Below, one piece after another: positions 16,987 to 26,346 of a DNA stretch of 44,466 nt. The stretch is from Thermoplasmatota archaeon (GTDB taxonomy: Archaea; Thermoplasmatota; E2; DHVEG-1). Under the pieces are notes generated by a model. The model was not told where the DNA came from and made no database searches. It saw only the letters and a list, made by a program, of their open reading frames with translations. The stretch's first letter is position 1. Each line of letters starts with the position of its first letter. A program made the position numbers and the translations under genes. Location of the stretch: the NCBI GenBank assembly GCA_030619765.1, contig JAUXAU010000016.1, forward strand, positions 1 through 44,466. Reading direction: 5' to 3'.

Positions 16987-17400
16987 ATGGGTGAGGGAGT
17001 TGCAAGATTTTGGAGAGAAATCCCACAAAGGTATAATTTCATAGGAAATAAGTGTGGATCCTGTAAAAGAATTTTTTTCCCACCTAGAGAGTCATGTCCT
17101 TATTGCAGAAGGAAAAGCATGGGCAAGATGAAAGACATAAAACTTAATGGGAAAGGAGAAATAGTAACTTATACAATCATCCATGTGAGCTCTGAAGATT
17201 TCGAAGAACAAGTTCCATATCCAATTGCAATTATCAAACTAGATGAAGGTCCGCAAATAACAGCTCAGATCGTAGATTGCAATATTGATGATGTAAAAAT
17301 CGGCATGAAAGTAGAAAGTACTTTCAGGAAAATAAGGCAAGATGGTAGCACAGGTGCAATCTATTACGGATACAAGTTTAAAAAAGTAATTGAGCAGTAA
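16987..17400 (+). CDS. DUF35 zinc-ribbon/OB-fold scaffold protein of the thiolase-HMGS complex
   Basis: A 137-residue DUF35 protein. The N-terminal rubredoxin-like zinc ribbon uses C23-x2-C26 and C37-x2-C40 (NKCGSCKRIFFPPRESCPYC), followed by an OB-fold (about 50-135) with KGEIVTYTIIHV and YPIAIIKLDEGPQITAQIVD. The ATG directly follows the thiolase TAA with no gap. In homologous archaeal complexes this protein bridges thiolase and HMG-CoA synthase and shares a CoA-binding site, allowing channelling of acetoacetyl-CoA. It completes the three-gene operon. Confidence 0.94.
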   Translation: MGEGVARFWREIPQRYNFIGNKCGSCKRIFFPPRESCPYCRRKSMGKMKDIKLNGKGEIVTYTIIHVSSEDFEEQVPYPIAIIKLDEGPQITAQIVDCNIDDVKIGMKVESTFRKIRQDGSTGAIYYGYKFKKVIEQ

Positions 17401-17406
17401 CTAAAG

Positions 17407-17445
17407 ATTTAGGTGAGAACTTTATCTTTATGCACTAACCTAAAT
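17407..17445 (+). other. Inverted repeat just after the mevalonate operon
   Basis: ATTTAGGT (17407-17414) and ACCTAAAT (17438-17445) are perfect 8-bp complements around a 23-nt loop, starting six bases after the DUF35 stop and followed by T-rich sequence. It may be a 3'-end or termination structure. The remaining spacer to 17677 shows nothing else. Confidence 0.3.
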
Positions 17446-17677
17446 TACATTATTTATTATACCTCTTTATGTTTTAGGAAAGATGCACTATGGAGATTTC
17501 AGGATTAATGAAGGTAAAAATAAACGATAATTTTGGTTGATATTTTTTGTCTTGAGAAAATAAAGAGTTTTTCGTTTAAAAAAGCCATTCTAATTGATAA
17601 TTTAAAATGCATACTGCTATCATATAAATAGAAAAATAGAGAAACTAAAAATAAAAAAAGAGAGGGCAGTAGATGGT

Positions 17678-20600
17678 TTAATCTACTGGTATGGGTGATG
17701 TCCACTCTGGACTATATAGGATAAGGTTTGGATCGCCGTATATGCACTGTACAGTTGTAATTGGGTAAAGGGATGATGAGCCATACATTGATGTTGGGTC
17801 ACCGGTTGTGAAATCTCTGAAGTGTAACCAGACGGTTTTCGCAAATGCTGGACCTACTGGTGTTCCATATACCATTGCATCCTCAAAGAACCAATCATCC
17901 TGCAAATCTGCCTGTGGGCAAAGTCCAGATCCTGCATTTCCATAATTTAAGACTGCTCCGTGATCAAGGAAGACCAATGGTCCGAATGCATCCTGAGTAG
18001 AACATGACATGTAGAAGACTGCGTTGCTTCGTAGGTTTTCATAATTTCCATCTACATGGTCGTAATGTATAATGTCATATAGCATTGGCGGCTCAGGATT
18101 ATACCACACCCGTCCATTTTTACGCGGCATCTTCCAACTATCATAAGAATATCCACGCCATGAATCCCACCAAATCTGAGAAGGATAGTTACCTTGGGGG
18201 GGGCCCTCAATATATTGTGCTGATTGACCGCTTCCACCCGTTCCATGTCCAGAGTAGTAAAAGACACTAGCACCATCATTCATCCGTTCCAGATGAGCAT
18301 CCCAAAGAGAATGTCCATCAAACGTTCTACCGTGAGTGCTAAACACCTTTTTCAGTACTCGACTTGAATAAGCAATATGAGAAACACCATCATTTGTCGT
18401 CCATGATCCACCATCAGGATAATTCATCAACATGGTAGTAGTAACATCTCTATTTTCATTTGCAAATATCAACGCTGGATACAAGATATTCCTTACAATA
18501 ATTGCTGAGATATAAGCAGGTGTTAACCCAGGGATATGACCTGCGTACGAGTTGTTCCCCATCATAACGGCATGTGCCGGGAGATAAATGTCATCTCGTG
18601 GTGCAACAAAACAGTATCCATCTTGTCCAGAAAGATCAAGTCCATAACCAGCAATCCAATCATGAATGCTATCGTGAAGTTCTTCGTTCCAGTATCTCTT
18701 TGCATCCAAGCCGATAGGTGGATGTTCATCCTCCCACCCCATAAAAAACTTAAACAACTGGATAGCGAGCGATAGCTGACTCATCTCCTCTATTGGCTCG
18801 TCATGAACAGGTAAATGACCAGGAGCACGAGATCCGTGATAATAATCACCTTTCCAGAGTCTCCAGGTCTCTATTCTATCTGCTAACCCTGCTGGATTAC
18901 CTGGAGCATCACCTATTCGAAGAACTGGCGATCCATGGTACGCTGCGAGCATGGCTGCTGGTGCGAAGTAGCCATCTCCTGATTTAATTGAGGTAATGGT
19001 AATATAGTTTTCAGAAGAAGGATAGGCCTTAATGTAGTCAATTATTTCCTGCATTGTTGTTAGATCTGCTTCAAGAGTTGGAAGACCACTCACACCGCTA
19101 CCAATTCCGCCCCTTTCGACAAATATGACTTTAGTGACACCAAGCGCAGTAAATGCACTCTGTGTCTCAGATGGTATGCTGTCTTCAGTTACGTACAATA
19201 AAGGTGCATGTTCTTGTGAAGCGATAACCGCAGCGTTTGCAGCAGATACAGCTGCATCAGCCCTCTTTGGATTGATCTTTCTTAACTCGGCTGTAATAGT
19301 GTATTTTGTTGAACCTTCATCCTCATATCGTGGCACAACAATGGCAGTCCATTTTCCCTGTTCAGGATGAAGGACTTCAGCAGAACAATCAAGATGATCC
19401 TCTGGCTCCCAAGCTCTCCACGGATTAACAGGTGGATTATGATATCCATACCACTCATGAATTGGAAGAACTGGGCCAGTCCATTGAGGAATATCAGGAG
19501 CACGAATATGTCCCTGTGGATCGACAAGAAATACCTGCAGATCAGATTCAGTATCAGTTGATACAGTAACCTTCAAAGCTGAATCTGCATCAGCAGCGCC
19601 TATATTTATTTTATATCTATGACCGGCTAATTTTGTAATGCGCATCGTGTCCCAGCTAGTTGATGTTAATTGTGAGCTGGCAGACCATATGCCCCATTGG
19701 GTAAGGGGATAATATAGGTCAAAGGAATCACCCGCTCCATCGTAGGGGACAGGCCACCAATCGCCACCTTGATCCATAAATTGTGGAAAAACTTGGGTAA
19801 TTTGAGCTGCATTAGAATCACCGCCACTGGCTGTTATGTCAAAAACATCGACTTTAAGTGCACCCCACTTTGGACCTATGAGCATTGGATAGCCAAAAGC
19901 TCCAGCTAATTTAGGATCATCACTATATATCTCTGTTACGTCTGCGGTACGTTTCAGTGTTTTTGTCTTTTGAAATACCTGTTTTACCTCATCCTCAAAG
20001 TCACTTCCATCAACTGCCACAACCGCAAGATCTGATGAAACCCAGTTATTTGTTGCAATTTCAGCTGCTGCCTCAATAGGGTCAGCAGGAACAGTGTACT
20101 CAGTAGCAGAATCACCATGTGAAGTCAAATAATCATTCCAGTCTTCCAGTAAATAATCGGTAGTATCATCAACAACTCCACGGTAATCTTCGGTATCAAA
20201 ATAATTGGTTGATGTATCATCCCCATCATACACAATAGGTGCTAGATATCGATCACTGCCTTCTAAATAGTTACACGCTGGTATAGATGCAATATATCCA
20301 TACTCATCATTGTTGCTATCTGGATCGTTGTTAATAATGAAAGTTTTAGTCATTGGCGTAATCTGAGGTTGAGGTATTGGACCTGGTGGAGCAGGAGCAC
20401 TCCCATCTATGGCAAATTCAAGATTATATGCACCTGAACCATAATTATAATACTTCCACTCAGTTGGCTCCGGTGCATCAACCCATCCTGGAAAGATCTC
20501 TATTTTCGCTCTCCATTCTCCTGATACATCGGCAGGATAGAGAAGTTCATCATCATAATAATACTTTTCATAATGTACTAACTCTTCGCTTGGATTGTAC

Positions 20601-21412
20601 AACAAAATATCAAAATCAGATAGATCAGTAGTGTCATACATTTCTAGATTAAAATGAATGCCATCTCCCGGATCTACCACAAATTTGTACCAATCATATG
20701 GGTCGTCCATGTCAAGATACCCGCTGTAGGTATCTGGAGTAATGAGAACAGCATCAGCAAAGGTATTACCCGCATCATCACCAGTGTTAGCATCGTTTTG
20801 GTCTGACAGGTCAACATCAAACGAATACTGACCACTACCCCCAGCAGCATAAGTGATCGCCATATAATAAAAGCCGGTATACTCAGCGGTGAAGAATACA
20901 GATTCCGCCACACCATTACCAACGTTTGAAGATGAAACTTTCATAGTTTCTGTCTCATCCCAAAGAGCAAGATCAAAATCAGCAGTTCCAGGTAGAGTCA
21001 TAGTAATATCAATATCTTGACCGATACAAACCGAAAAATCGAACCAATCTTCATCACTAGAATCGAGTTCACCGGTTACTCCTCTTCCTGGTGTATTATC
21101 AACAAGTTCACCAGGATAAATAGCAGTTGAACGAGTAAGCTTATCACCGGCATCCTTTCTCGTTCCTACATCATCGTTGTTACTTCTATCAAGTGGTGCA
21201 GGTTCTGGATCTAATATGTATTTTCTATCAAGTATAAAAGGCCCAGGATCTACCACCTTATCATATGGTTTATTGTTAATAGATCTATATGTTTCTACAA
21301 GAGATTTTTCTTCTATATCGTTTTCTACAGAGCTTGCTGGAACTAAAAACATTGCTCCCAAGAGTAGCACAGTTAACACAACAGCTTCTATTCTAACTTT
21401 TTTATGATTCAT
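17678..21412 (-). CDS. Giant secreted clan-CD (gingipain-like, C25-type) cysteine peptidase with PPC domains
   Basis: A 1244-residue exported protein. Residues 1-28 form a signal sequence. Two pre-peptidase C-terminal (PPC) beta domains follow at about 90-210 and 215-350; the first has DSSDEDWFDFSV and FDLALWDE, the second DMDDPYDWYKFVVDPGD. Middle regions contain two repeated surface-array-like units (NNWVSSDLAVVAVDGSDFED; AAVIASQEHAPLLYVTEDSI). The C-terminal catalytic-like part has H1056 in FYYSGHGTGG and C1137 in FYMSCSTQDAFG, the His/Cys dyad of caspase-fold peptidases, plus YAGHIPGLTPAYISAIIVRN, resembling the gingipain GRIP segment. The active pair looks intact. The gene is single, with GGGGG about 11 bases before the ATG. 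It probably degrades or processes extracellular proteins; cleavage specificity is unknown. Confidence 0.82.
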   Translation of the reverse strand: MNHKKVRIEAVVLTVLLLGAMFLVPASSVENDIEEKSLVETYRSINNKPYDKVVDPGPFILDRKYILDPEPAPLDRSNNDDVGTRKDAGDKLTRSTAIYPGELVDNTPGRGVTGELDSSDEDWFDFSVCIGQDIDITMTLPGTADFDLALWDETETMKVSSSNVGNGVAESVFFTAEYTGFYYMAITYAAGGSGQYSFDVDLSDQNDANTGDDAGNTFADAVLITPDTYSGYLDMDDPYDWYKFVVDPGDGIHFNLEMYDTTDLSDFDILLYNPSEELVHYEKYYYDDELLYPADVSGEWRAKIEIFPGWVDAPEPTEWKYYNYGSGAYNLEFAIDGSAPAPPGPIPQPQITPMTKTFIINNDPDSNNDEYGYIASIPACNYLEGSDRYLAPIVYDGDDTSTNYFDTEDYRGVVDDTTDYLLEDWNDYLTSHGDSATEYTVPADPIEAAAEIATNNWVSSDLAVVAVDGSDFEDEVKQVFQKTKTLKRTADVTEIYSDDPKLAGAFGYPMLIGPKWGALKVDVFDITASGGDSNAAQITQVFPQFMDQGGDWWPVPYDGAGDSFDLYYPLTQWGIWSASSQLTSTSWDTMRITKLAGHRYKINIGAADADSALKVTVSTDTESDLQVFLVDPQGHIRAPDIPQWTGPVLPIHEWYGYHNPPVNPWRAWEPEDHLDCSAEVLHPEQGKWTAIVVPRYEDEGSTKYTITAELRKINPKRADAAVSAANAAVIASQEHAPLLYVTEDSIPSETQSAFTALGVTKVIFVERGGIGSGVSGLPTLEADLTTMQEIIDYIKAYPSSENYITITSIKSGDGYFAPAAMLAAYHGSPVLRIGDAPGNPAGLADRIETWRLWKGDYYHGSRAPGHLPVHDEPIEEMSQLSLAIQLFKFFMGWEDEHPPIGLDAKRYWNEELHDSIHDWIAGYGLDLSGQDGYCFVAPRDDIYLPAHAVMMGNNSYAGHIPGLTPAYISAIIVRNILYPALIFANENRDVTTTMLMNYPDGGSWTTNDGVSHIAYSSRVLKKVFSTHGRTFDGHSLWDAHLERMNDGASVFYYSGHGTGGSGQSAQYIEGPPQGNYPSQIWWDSWRGYSYDSWKMPRKNGRVWYNPEPPMLYDIIHYDHVDGNYENLRSNAVFYMSCSTQDAFGPLVFLDHGAVLNYGNAGSGLCPQADLQDDWFFEDAMVYGTPVGPAFAKTVWLHFRDFTTGDPTSMYGSSSLYPITTVQCIYGDPNLILYSPEWTSPIPVD

Positions 21413-21770
21413 ATTTTTTTACCCCCGATTCTATTCTATTAAACATTATATGTTACTCTATTATATATATGTTTCTCTTAATATTTTGTACAAAATAGTA
21501 CAATAAATCAAGTTGTTGAATACTAGTAAAATTATAGAACAATTAGTGTTGTTTACCTAATGTATATTTATTAGAACCCAGTGTATTTAATTAATGTGCC
21601 AAATGTTTTAAATTTAATGATACAAATATAAACGAGATTGTTTTATCTGCCCCCTAATTTTATATTGAGTAAAAACAAAATTTAAAGCGCGCAATACTAC
21701 TTTTACAGCATATAAACGAAGTATTTTGTCACTAAATTTATAAATAGTTTTTTCATCCAAAAAATTAATT
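21413..21770. other. Divergent intergenic region between the peptidase and the DUF1614 gene
   Basis: AT-rich and holding promoters for both flanking genes. On the minus strand a TATATATA-type box near 21463-21470 lies upstream of the GGGGG site of the peptidase. On the plus strand TTTATAAAT near 21736-21744 lies about 27-35 nt before the ATG at 21771, fitting a leaderless or very short leader. No further gene or repeat was recognised in between. Confidence 0.55.
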
Positions 21771-22466
21771 ATGCTCGCTACATCTGTATTAACTCAAATA
21801 AGCGCATATATTCTTTATATTCTTCTTCCTCTTTTGGCTCTGTATTTTGGATATTTAATTATAACCAAAGCTTTTAATAACATGGGTTTTACTTCATTTG
21901 AAGCCTTAATTATTGTTTTTGTTTCATTTTTGCTTGGATCAGGAATAGTTGATGAATATATCGGATTCAGCTTTTCTAATATCCATCTTTTCGTTTATGG
22001 CAGTTGGATAGTTGGCATAAATACGGGTGGTGCTGTAATTCCTATCATTCTTAGTATCTATTTATTGGTAAAAAATAAACTACAACTATCAAGGATTTTA
22101 CTGGGAACGATAATTGTTGCAGTTATTACTTACTTTGTAACTGAACCAATTCCTCAAAAAGGCATAGTTGCTAAGTTTCCTTTTTGGCTCCTTCCAGTAT
22201 TTTTCGCAAGTCTTGCTTCAATAATTTTATCATGGAAAGATAAACGCAAAGCGGCTCCACTGGCATACATTTCTGGAACAATGGGAGTTTTGATAGGAGC
22301 TGATTTTTTACATCTAATAAGTTTGCTAGAAACTGAAATTCAAACAACAAGAAACGCAGTTATTGGCGGAGCAAGTGTTTTTGATATGGTATTTATAACA
22401 GGGATACTAGCAGTAATTGTTGACGGTATTTTGTTGTATCGAGAAAGAAAAGAGGTTAGTTGTTGA
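21771..22466 (+). CDS. DUF1614 family polytopic membrane protein
   Basis: A 231-residue integral membrane protein with about seven hydrophobic helices. VGINTGGAVIPIILSIYLL (about 84-102), FVTEPIPQKGI, APLAYISGTMGVLIGADFLHL and VIGGASVFDMVFITGILAVI are the conserved blocks of the DUF1614 family found in archaea and some bacteria. The conserved Gly/Pro/Asp positions inside membrane segments recall presenilin- or transporter-like cores, but no activity has been assigned and I make no claim. It stands alone, with its own TATA element and no SD. Confidence 0.82.
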   Translation: MLATSVLTQISAYILYILLPLLALYFGYLIITKAFNNMGFTSFEALIIVFVSFLLGSGIVDEYIGFSFSNIHLFVYGSWIVGINTGGAVIPIILSIYLLVKNKLQLSRILLGTIIVAVITYFVTEPIPQKGIVAKFPFWLLPVFFASLASIILSWKDKRKAAPLAYISGTMGVLIGADFLHLISLLETEIQTTRNAVIGGASVFDMVFITGILAVIVDGILLYRERKEVSC

Positions 22467-22612
22467 AATAAAGCATATGTAGATGACTTTATATTTTATC
22501 AATTCTTGGAGATGTAGCTAAATGAGTATTATTTGGCATATTATCTTTCGAAATACTTAATAAACACCTAATATTTTACCTGAATGTTTTAAATCCCAAT
22601 AAGAGGCTTAAA

Positions 22613-23485
22613 ATGGACGCTGAATCTAGCGAAGTGATGAGAAAGGAAAAAGACGATTTTCAAGAAAAAGCAAATGAATTCAAGAGAAAAAGAGATGATT
22701 TGCACGAAAAATCGAGGAGTATGGCTAAGGAAAGAGATGACATAAATGCCAAAGTAAGGCAAATGAGAAACCAAATAAGTGAACACAAAAAAAGAAGAGA
22801 TGAATATAACGAACGGGTGAAACATGCAAAAGAACAGAGAAATGAAATTATCAAAAATCGCTTCGATTTAAAGAAAAAAGTTAAGGATCTAGAATGGGAG
22901 AGATCATCTGCTTCAGGTGTAAATCTAAATAGCCTTAAACAAAATCTAAGGAAATTAGAAACTGAACAGATGACACAGCCCATGTCTTCTAAGAAAGAAA
23001 GAAAATTGATTGAAACAATAAAAGATCTACATATGAAAATAAAAGAAGAGGAGGAGCGATTAAATAAAGACCCGAAACTAAAAAAAGCTATTGAAGAAGA
23101 AAAAATGTCAAAACAAAAAGCAGAAAAACAGCATGATATTGTAGAGAAAATGGCTAAAAAGGCTCAAGAAGAACATCAAAGTATGATCGAATTATTTGAC
23201 CAACTTGATAATCTCGTCAAAAAAACAACTGAAATACAAGAAAACATTGTATTGACTAAGATAGAGGCTGATACGGTTCATAGAGAATTTATTGATTATG
23301 TAAATAGAATACATGAATTAGAAAAAAGGATTTCTGGTTTTGAAAAGACGAAGGATAAAAAGAAAAAAATGGCAGATGTTTCTGCGGTTCAAAAAGAAGC
23401 AAATGAGATATATGAAAGATTCAAAAGAGGAGAAAAACTTAGTACTGAGGATATAATGATTCTTCAGAGGGCTGGATTGCTATAA
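22613..23485 (+). CDS. Archaeal coiled-coil protein (COG1340-like), copy 2
   Basis: 290 residues, nearly all charged coiled coil, cytoplasmic. It is paralogous to the 13792 protein: both have an N-terminal helix with repeated RDxxNxKxRxxR patterns (KERDDINAKVRQMRNQISEH), the central hinge QPMSSKKERKLIETI, and a second long helix ending in a short Leu-rich tail (STEDIMILQRAGLL). A TATA-like TTTTAAAT at 22584-22591 and AAGAGG before the ATG support the start. The MBF1 gene follows 22 nt later, so it may be the first gene of the MBF1-TsaC-MetAP operon. Function is unknown. Confidence 0.77.
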   Translation: MDAESSEVMRKEKDDFQEKANEFKRKRDDLHEKSRSMAKERDDINAKVRQMRNQISEHKKRRDEYNERVKHAKEQRNEIIKNRFDLKKKVKDLEWERSSASGVNLNSLKQNLRKLETEQMTQPMSSKKERKLIETIKDLHMKIKEEEERLNKDPKLKKAIEEEKMSKQKAEKQHDIVEKMAKKAQEEHQSMIELFDQLDNLVKKTTEIQENIVLTKIEADTVHREFIDYVNRIHELEKRISGFEKTKDKKKKMADVSAVQKEANEIYERFKRGEKLSTEDIMILQRAGLL

Positions 23486-23507
23486 TAAAATTGTTTCATT
23501 TTGAGGT

Positions 23508-23984
23508 ATGTATATGCAATGTGAGCTTTGTGGTAGAGATAGTAAGGGATGCAGGGAAGCCGCTGTTGAGGGGGTTAATATGATGCTATGCCCAGATTGC
23601 ATTAAACATGGAGAAAACGCTGTACCTATTTCAAAAACTCCTGCAAATGTTAAGAGATTTGTTACGCAAAGGGCACATAAAGCTGCACCAAAAGATATTT
23701 ATAGAAATATGGAAAAAGAGCTTGTATCGGATTGGTCTGAATTAATTAAAAAAGCAAGAAAAAAGAAAGGATTAAGTAGGGAAGGTCTTGGTTTTAAAAT
23801 AGGGGAAAGAACTGTAACGATTTCTAAAATTGAAAATGGTGATTTAAGACCTCCCGACAAAATGATTGCTAAGTTGGAAAAGGAATTAGGGATTTCTCTT
23901 CTGGAAGAGGTAAAAAAAGTTTCTACAGATCGTCATATACATGCGGGCATGACTTTGGGCGATTTTATAAAAACAGAAAAGTAA
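23508..23984 (+). CDS. Archaeal multiprotein bridging factor 1 (zinc ribbon plus HTH)
   Basis: A transcription/translation-associated DNA- or ribosome-binding protein of 158 residues. The N-terminal zinc ribbon has CELCGRD with a second pair at CPDC, then a linker, then a Cro/C1-type helix-turn-helix (LIKKARKKKGLSREGLGFKI and TISKIENGDLRP) at about 78-130. A second ATG at 23514, with TGAGGT eight bases upstream, is the more likely start (MQCELCG, 156 residues). It is followed by TsaC after five bases, so the two are cotranscribed. In archaea MBF1 has been linked to TBP contact and to the ribosome; its exact role remains open. Confidence 0.93.
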   Translation: MYMQCELCGRDSKGCREAAVEGVNMMLCPDCIKHGENAVPISKTPANVKRFVTQRAHKAAPKDIYRNMEKELVSDWSELIKKARKKKGLSREGLGFKIGERTVTISKIENGDLRPPDKMIAKLEKELGISLLEEVKKVSTDRHIHAGMTLGDFIKTEK

Positions 23985-23989
23985 TAGAC

Positions 23990-24577
23990 ATGAAAAGAAG
24001 CGTTTTGTCAGATGCGGTAAAAGCCCTTAATAATGGAGAGGCCGTTGTTTATCCAACAGATACATTATATGCGTTAGGAGCTGATATATACAATGAGGGG
24101 GCAGTAAAAAAAATATTCGAGATAAAAAGACGCCCTTATTCATGTCCTTTTCCCGTTGCCGTTGCTAATTTTGATGAGATAGATAAACTTTCATATACAA
24201 ATGGTTTAGTAAAGAGAGTAGTTAAACGTTTTTTACCAGGTCCTTTAACTTTAATTTTAAAGAAAAAAGATTCAGTTTCAAGTATTGTTACTGGTGGTCT
24301 TGATAAAATAGCTGTTAGAATTCCAAAAAATGATGTTGCTTTGGATTTGCTATCAAGATTTGGCCCGCTCACTGCAACAAGTGCAAATATTCATGGTAAA
24401 AAAACATCATATGTTATAAAGGATTTAAAGATGCAGTTTAGTAGCGAAATTTCAGTATATCTAGATGACGGTAGATTAGATGCAAAACCCTCAACCATTG
24501 TGGATTTGACATCCAAAAAACCAATAATCGTTCGTAAAGGTCCCATAAATAAGGATGAAATAATGGAAGCGATCTAA
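23990..24577 (+). CDS. Threonylcarbamoyl-AMP synthase (TsaC/Sua5/YrdC family)
   Basis: Makes threonylcarbamoyl-AMP from Thr, bicarbonate and ATP, the first step of t6A37 formation in tRNAs reading ANN codons. The 195 residues cover the YrdC domain only: VVYPTDTLYALGADI, then KRRPYSCPFPVAVANF with the KRRP substrate loop, PGPLTLILKKK, DKIAVRIPKN, TATSANIHGK (the STSAN-type motif) and PSTIVDLT. It lacks the C-terminal Sua5 domain many archaea have, so it is TsaC-like in length. It sits between MBF1 (5 nt) and MetAP (1 nt). It is a translation-linked gene in a translation-linked operon. Confidence 0.93.
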   Translation: MKRSVLSDAVKALNNGEAVVYPTDTLYALGADIYNEGAVKKIFEIKRRPYSCPFPVAVANFDEIDKLSYTNGLVKRVVKRFLPGPLTLILKKKDSVSSIVTGGLDKIAVRIPKNDVALDLLSRFGPLTATSANIHGKKTSYVIKDLKMQFSSEISVYLDDGRLDAKPSTIVDLTSKKPIIVRKGPINKDEIMEAI

Positions 24578-24578
24578 T

Positions 24579-25481
24579 ATGGATGATACTATCTATGATA
24601 AATATAAGCAAGCTGGAAAGATTGCAGCTGCAGCTAGGGACTATGGTGCGGGTTTAATAAAACCAGGAGTCAGTTTTTTAGAGGTCGCAAATCTTGTGGA
24701 ATCAATGATACTAAAAGAAAAGGCGGGTCTTGCATTCCCAGTCAATATTTCAACAGACGAGGGTGCTGCTCATTATAGCCCAAGACATGATGATACCTTG
24801 GTTTTTAAAAAGGGAAATGTTGTAAAATTAGATGTTGGCACACATATTGATGGCTATATTGCCGATACTGCAATTACCGTTGAGGTTGAAACAAATAACT
24901 ATAGCAACATGATCAAGGCATCAAGTGATGCATTAGATAATGCAATAGGTTTAGTGAAAGCAGGTGTTGATCTTTCTGAAATTGGCAAAATTGTAGAAGA
25001 AACTATTAAATCCTATGGTTATAAACCCATAAGCAATCTATCAGGACATAGTCTGGAACAGTACGAACTGCATTCTGGTACATCGATTCCCAATGTTTCA
25101 AATACACATAACAAGACAAGACCAAGAGAGGGAGATGTTTTAGCGATTGAGCCATTTGCAACTAATGGACAGGGTCGTGTTGTATCGGGAAAAGGAAGTA
25201 ACATCTACTTATGTGACAAATCTTTTAGATCGAAACTCATTAGAGATAATAAATCAAAAAATTTATTTAACAAGTTGATGGTTAAATTTAAAACACTTCC
25301 ATTTGCGCAACGGTGGTGTGAAGATTTACTTCCAGATGGTGGTGATCGGGCATTAAAAAAACTTTCTTTTTTAGGGCTCATAAAACACTATCCTCAATTA
25401 ATTGAAGCAAAAGGTGGTACTGTCACACAGAAGGAACACACTGTTATTGTAAAAGAAGATGGATGTGAAATAACAACATGA
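24579..25481 (+). CDS. map: Methionine aminopeptidase, type II (archaeal)
   Basis: Removes the initiator Met from new proteins using a two-metal site. All five metal ligands are seen in 300 residues: D85 and D96 (LDVGTHIDGYIADTA), H157 (LSGHSLEQYELH), E191 (AIEPFAT) and E286 (TQKEHTVIV), with H65 in AAHYSPRHDD for substrate binding. The insert at about 208-268 inside the pita-bread fold identifies the type II enzyme. The ATG follows the TsaC stop by one base, and its own stop overlaps the next start (ATGA). Confidence 0.96.
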   Translation: MDDTIYDKYKQAGKIAAAARDYGAGLIKPGVSFLEVANLVESMILKEKAGLAFPVNISTDEGAAHYSPRHDDTLVFKKGNVVKLDVGTHIDGYIADTAITVEVETNNYSNMIKASSDALDNAIGLVKAGVDLSEIGKIVEETIKSYGYKPISNLSGHSLEQYELHSGTSIPNVSNTHNKTRPREGDVLAIEPFATNGQGRVVSGKGSNIYLCDKSFRSKLIRDNKSKNLFNKLMVKFKTLPFAQRWCEDLLPDGGDRALKKLSFLGLIKHYPQLIEAKGGTVTQKEHTVIVKEDGCEITT

Positions 25482-26341
25482 ATAACAAAAAAAGTGATGG
25501 TAAGCAGGATATAAAAGTAATTCAGCTTGAAGAGTTGAGTTGGAAACAGATTGAAGAATTAGATAAAGAGAAAACGATTTTCTTCATTCCTATAAGTCCA
25601 TTGGAAGAACATGGTCCACATTTGCCTGTTGGAACCGACTACTTGACATCAAGAGATACTGCAAGAGAAGCGATAAAAACACTAATTAAAAAAAAGCCAG
25701 GGTTTACCTATGTTTTATTTCCCGCTATACCTCTTGGTTACAGCAAAATGGCATCATGCTTTCCTGGTACTGTGTCAACCCATGTAAAAGCAGTAAAGAT
25801 TATTGTACACGATGTTTGTTCATCTCTTGCTCAATTTGGATTTAAATATTTTGTTATTTGTACATTTCATATGGATCTAGGGCATTTGAAAGGAATATAT
25901 GCTGGTATGGACAAGGCTATGAGAACGCACAACATCAAGATTTCTGAACCCTTGGGACCTTATTTTTATAATAAGGACGTAGAGAAGCGTGAGCCGAAAG
26001 TAGGATTTGATACAAAAAAAGAGGTGCATGCAGGCTTCAGAGAGACCTCTCTTATGAAATATCAGTATCCTTATCTTGTCGATGAATCATACAAAAAACT
26101 GCAGAGTATCTACAGAGATTTATATTCGCCACGATGCCTTGGGAAAACATTTAAGGATATTGGGATAGAAGAGGGATACGTAGGTAGTCCTGCTCGTGCA
26201 GATAGCAATTATGGAAGATGGTATTTTCAGGAGACAGTAAATACTTATGTAGAAGGAGCTATTGATTTGATAGAAGGAAAAGAATTACCAAAGCTCCCTA
26301 AACGTGCAATAATGATTATGAAATCGTTGTTTTGGTTATAG
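25478..26341 (+). CDS. Creatininase-family amidohydrolase with altered motifs
   Basis: 287 residues matching the creatininase family: PLEEHGPHLPVGTDYL carries presumed metal ligands E43, H45 and D54, and PAIPLGYSKMASCFPGTVS follows. Two blocks depart from the usual pattern. The NGHGGN block is TFHMDLGHL (H131, D133), and HAGExETS is HAGFRETS (184-191), with Phe where a Glu is expected. It may therefore be a divergent enzyme with a changed metal site. Family members include creatininase and the archaeal formamide hydrolase ArfB of flavin and deazaflavin synthesis; I cannot choose between these. It overlaps MetAP by four bases, so it is translationally coupled to it, and it converges on the 26347 gene. 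Confidence 0.8.
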   Translation: MNNKKSDGKQDIKVIQLEELSWKQIEELDKEKTIFFIPISPLEEHGPHLPVGTDYLTSRDTAREAIKTLIKKKPGFTYVLFPAIPLGYSKMASCFPGTVSTHVKAVKIIVHDVCSSLAQFGFKYFVICTFHMDLGHLKGIYAGMDKAMRTHNIKISEPLGPYFYNKDVEKREPKVGFDTKKEVHAGFRETSLMKYQYPYLVDESYKKLQSIYRDLYSPRCLGKTFKDIGIEEGYVGSPARADSNYGRWYFQETVNTYVEGAIDLIEGKELPKLPKRAIMIMKSLFWL

Positions 26342-26346
26342 TTAAT

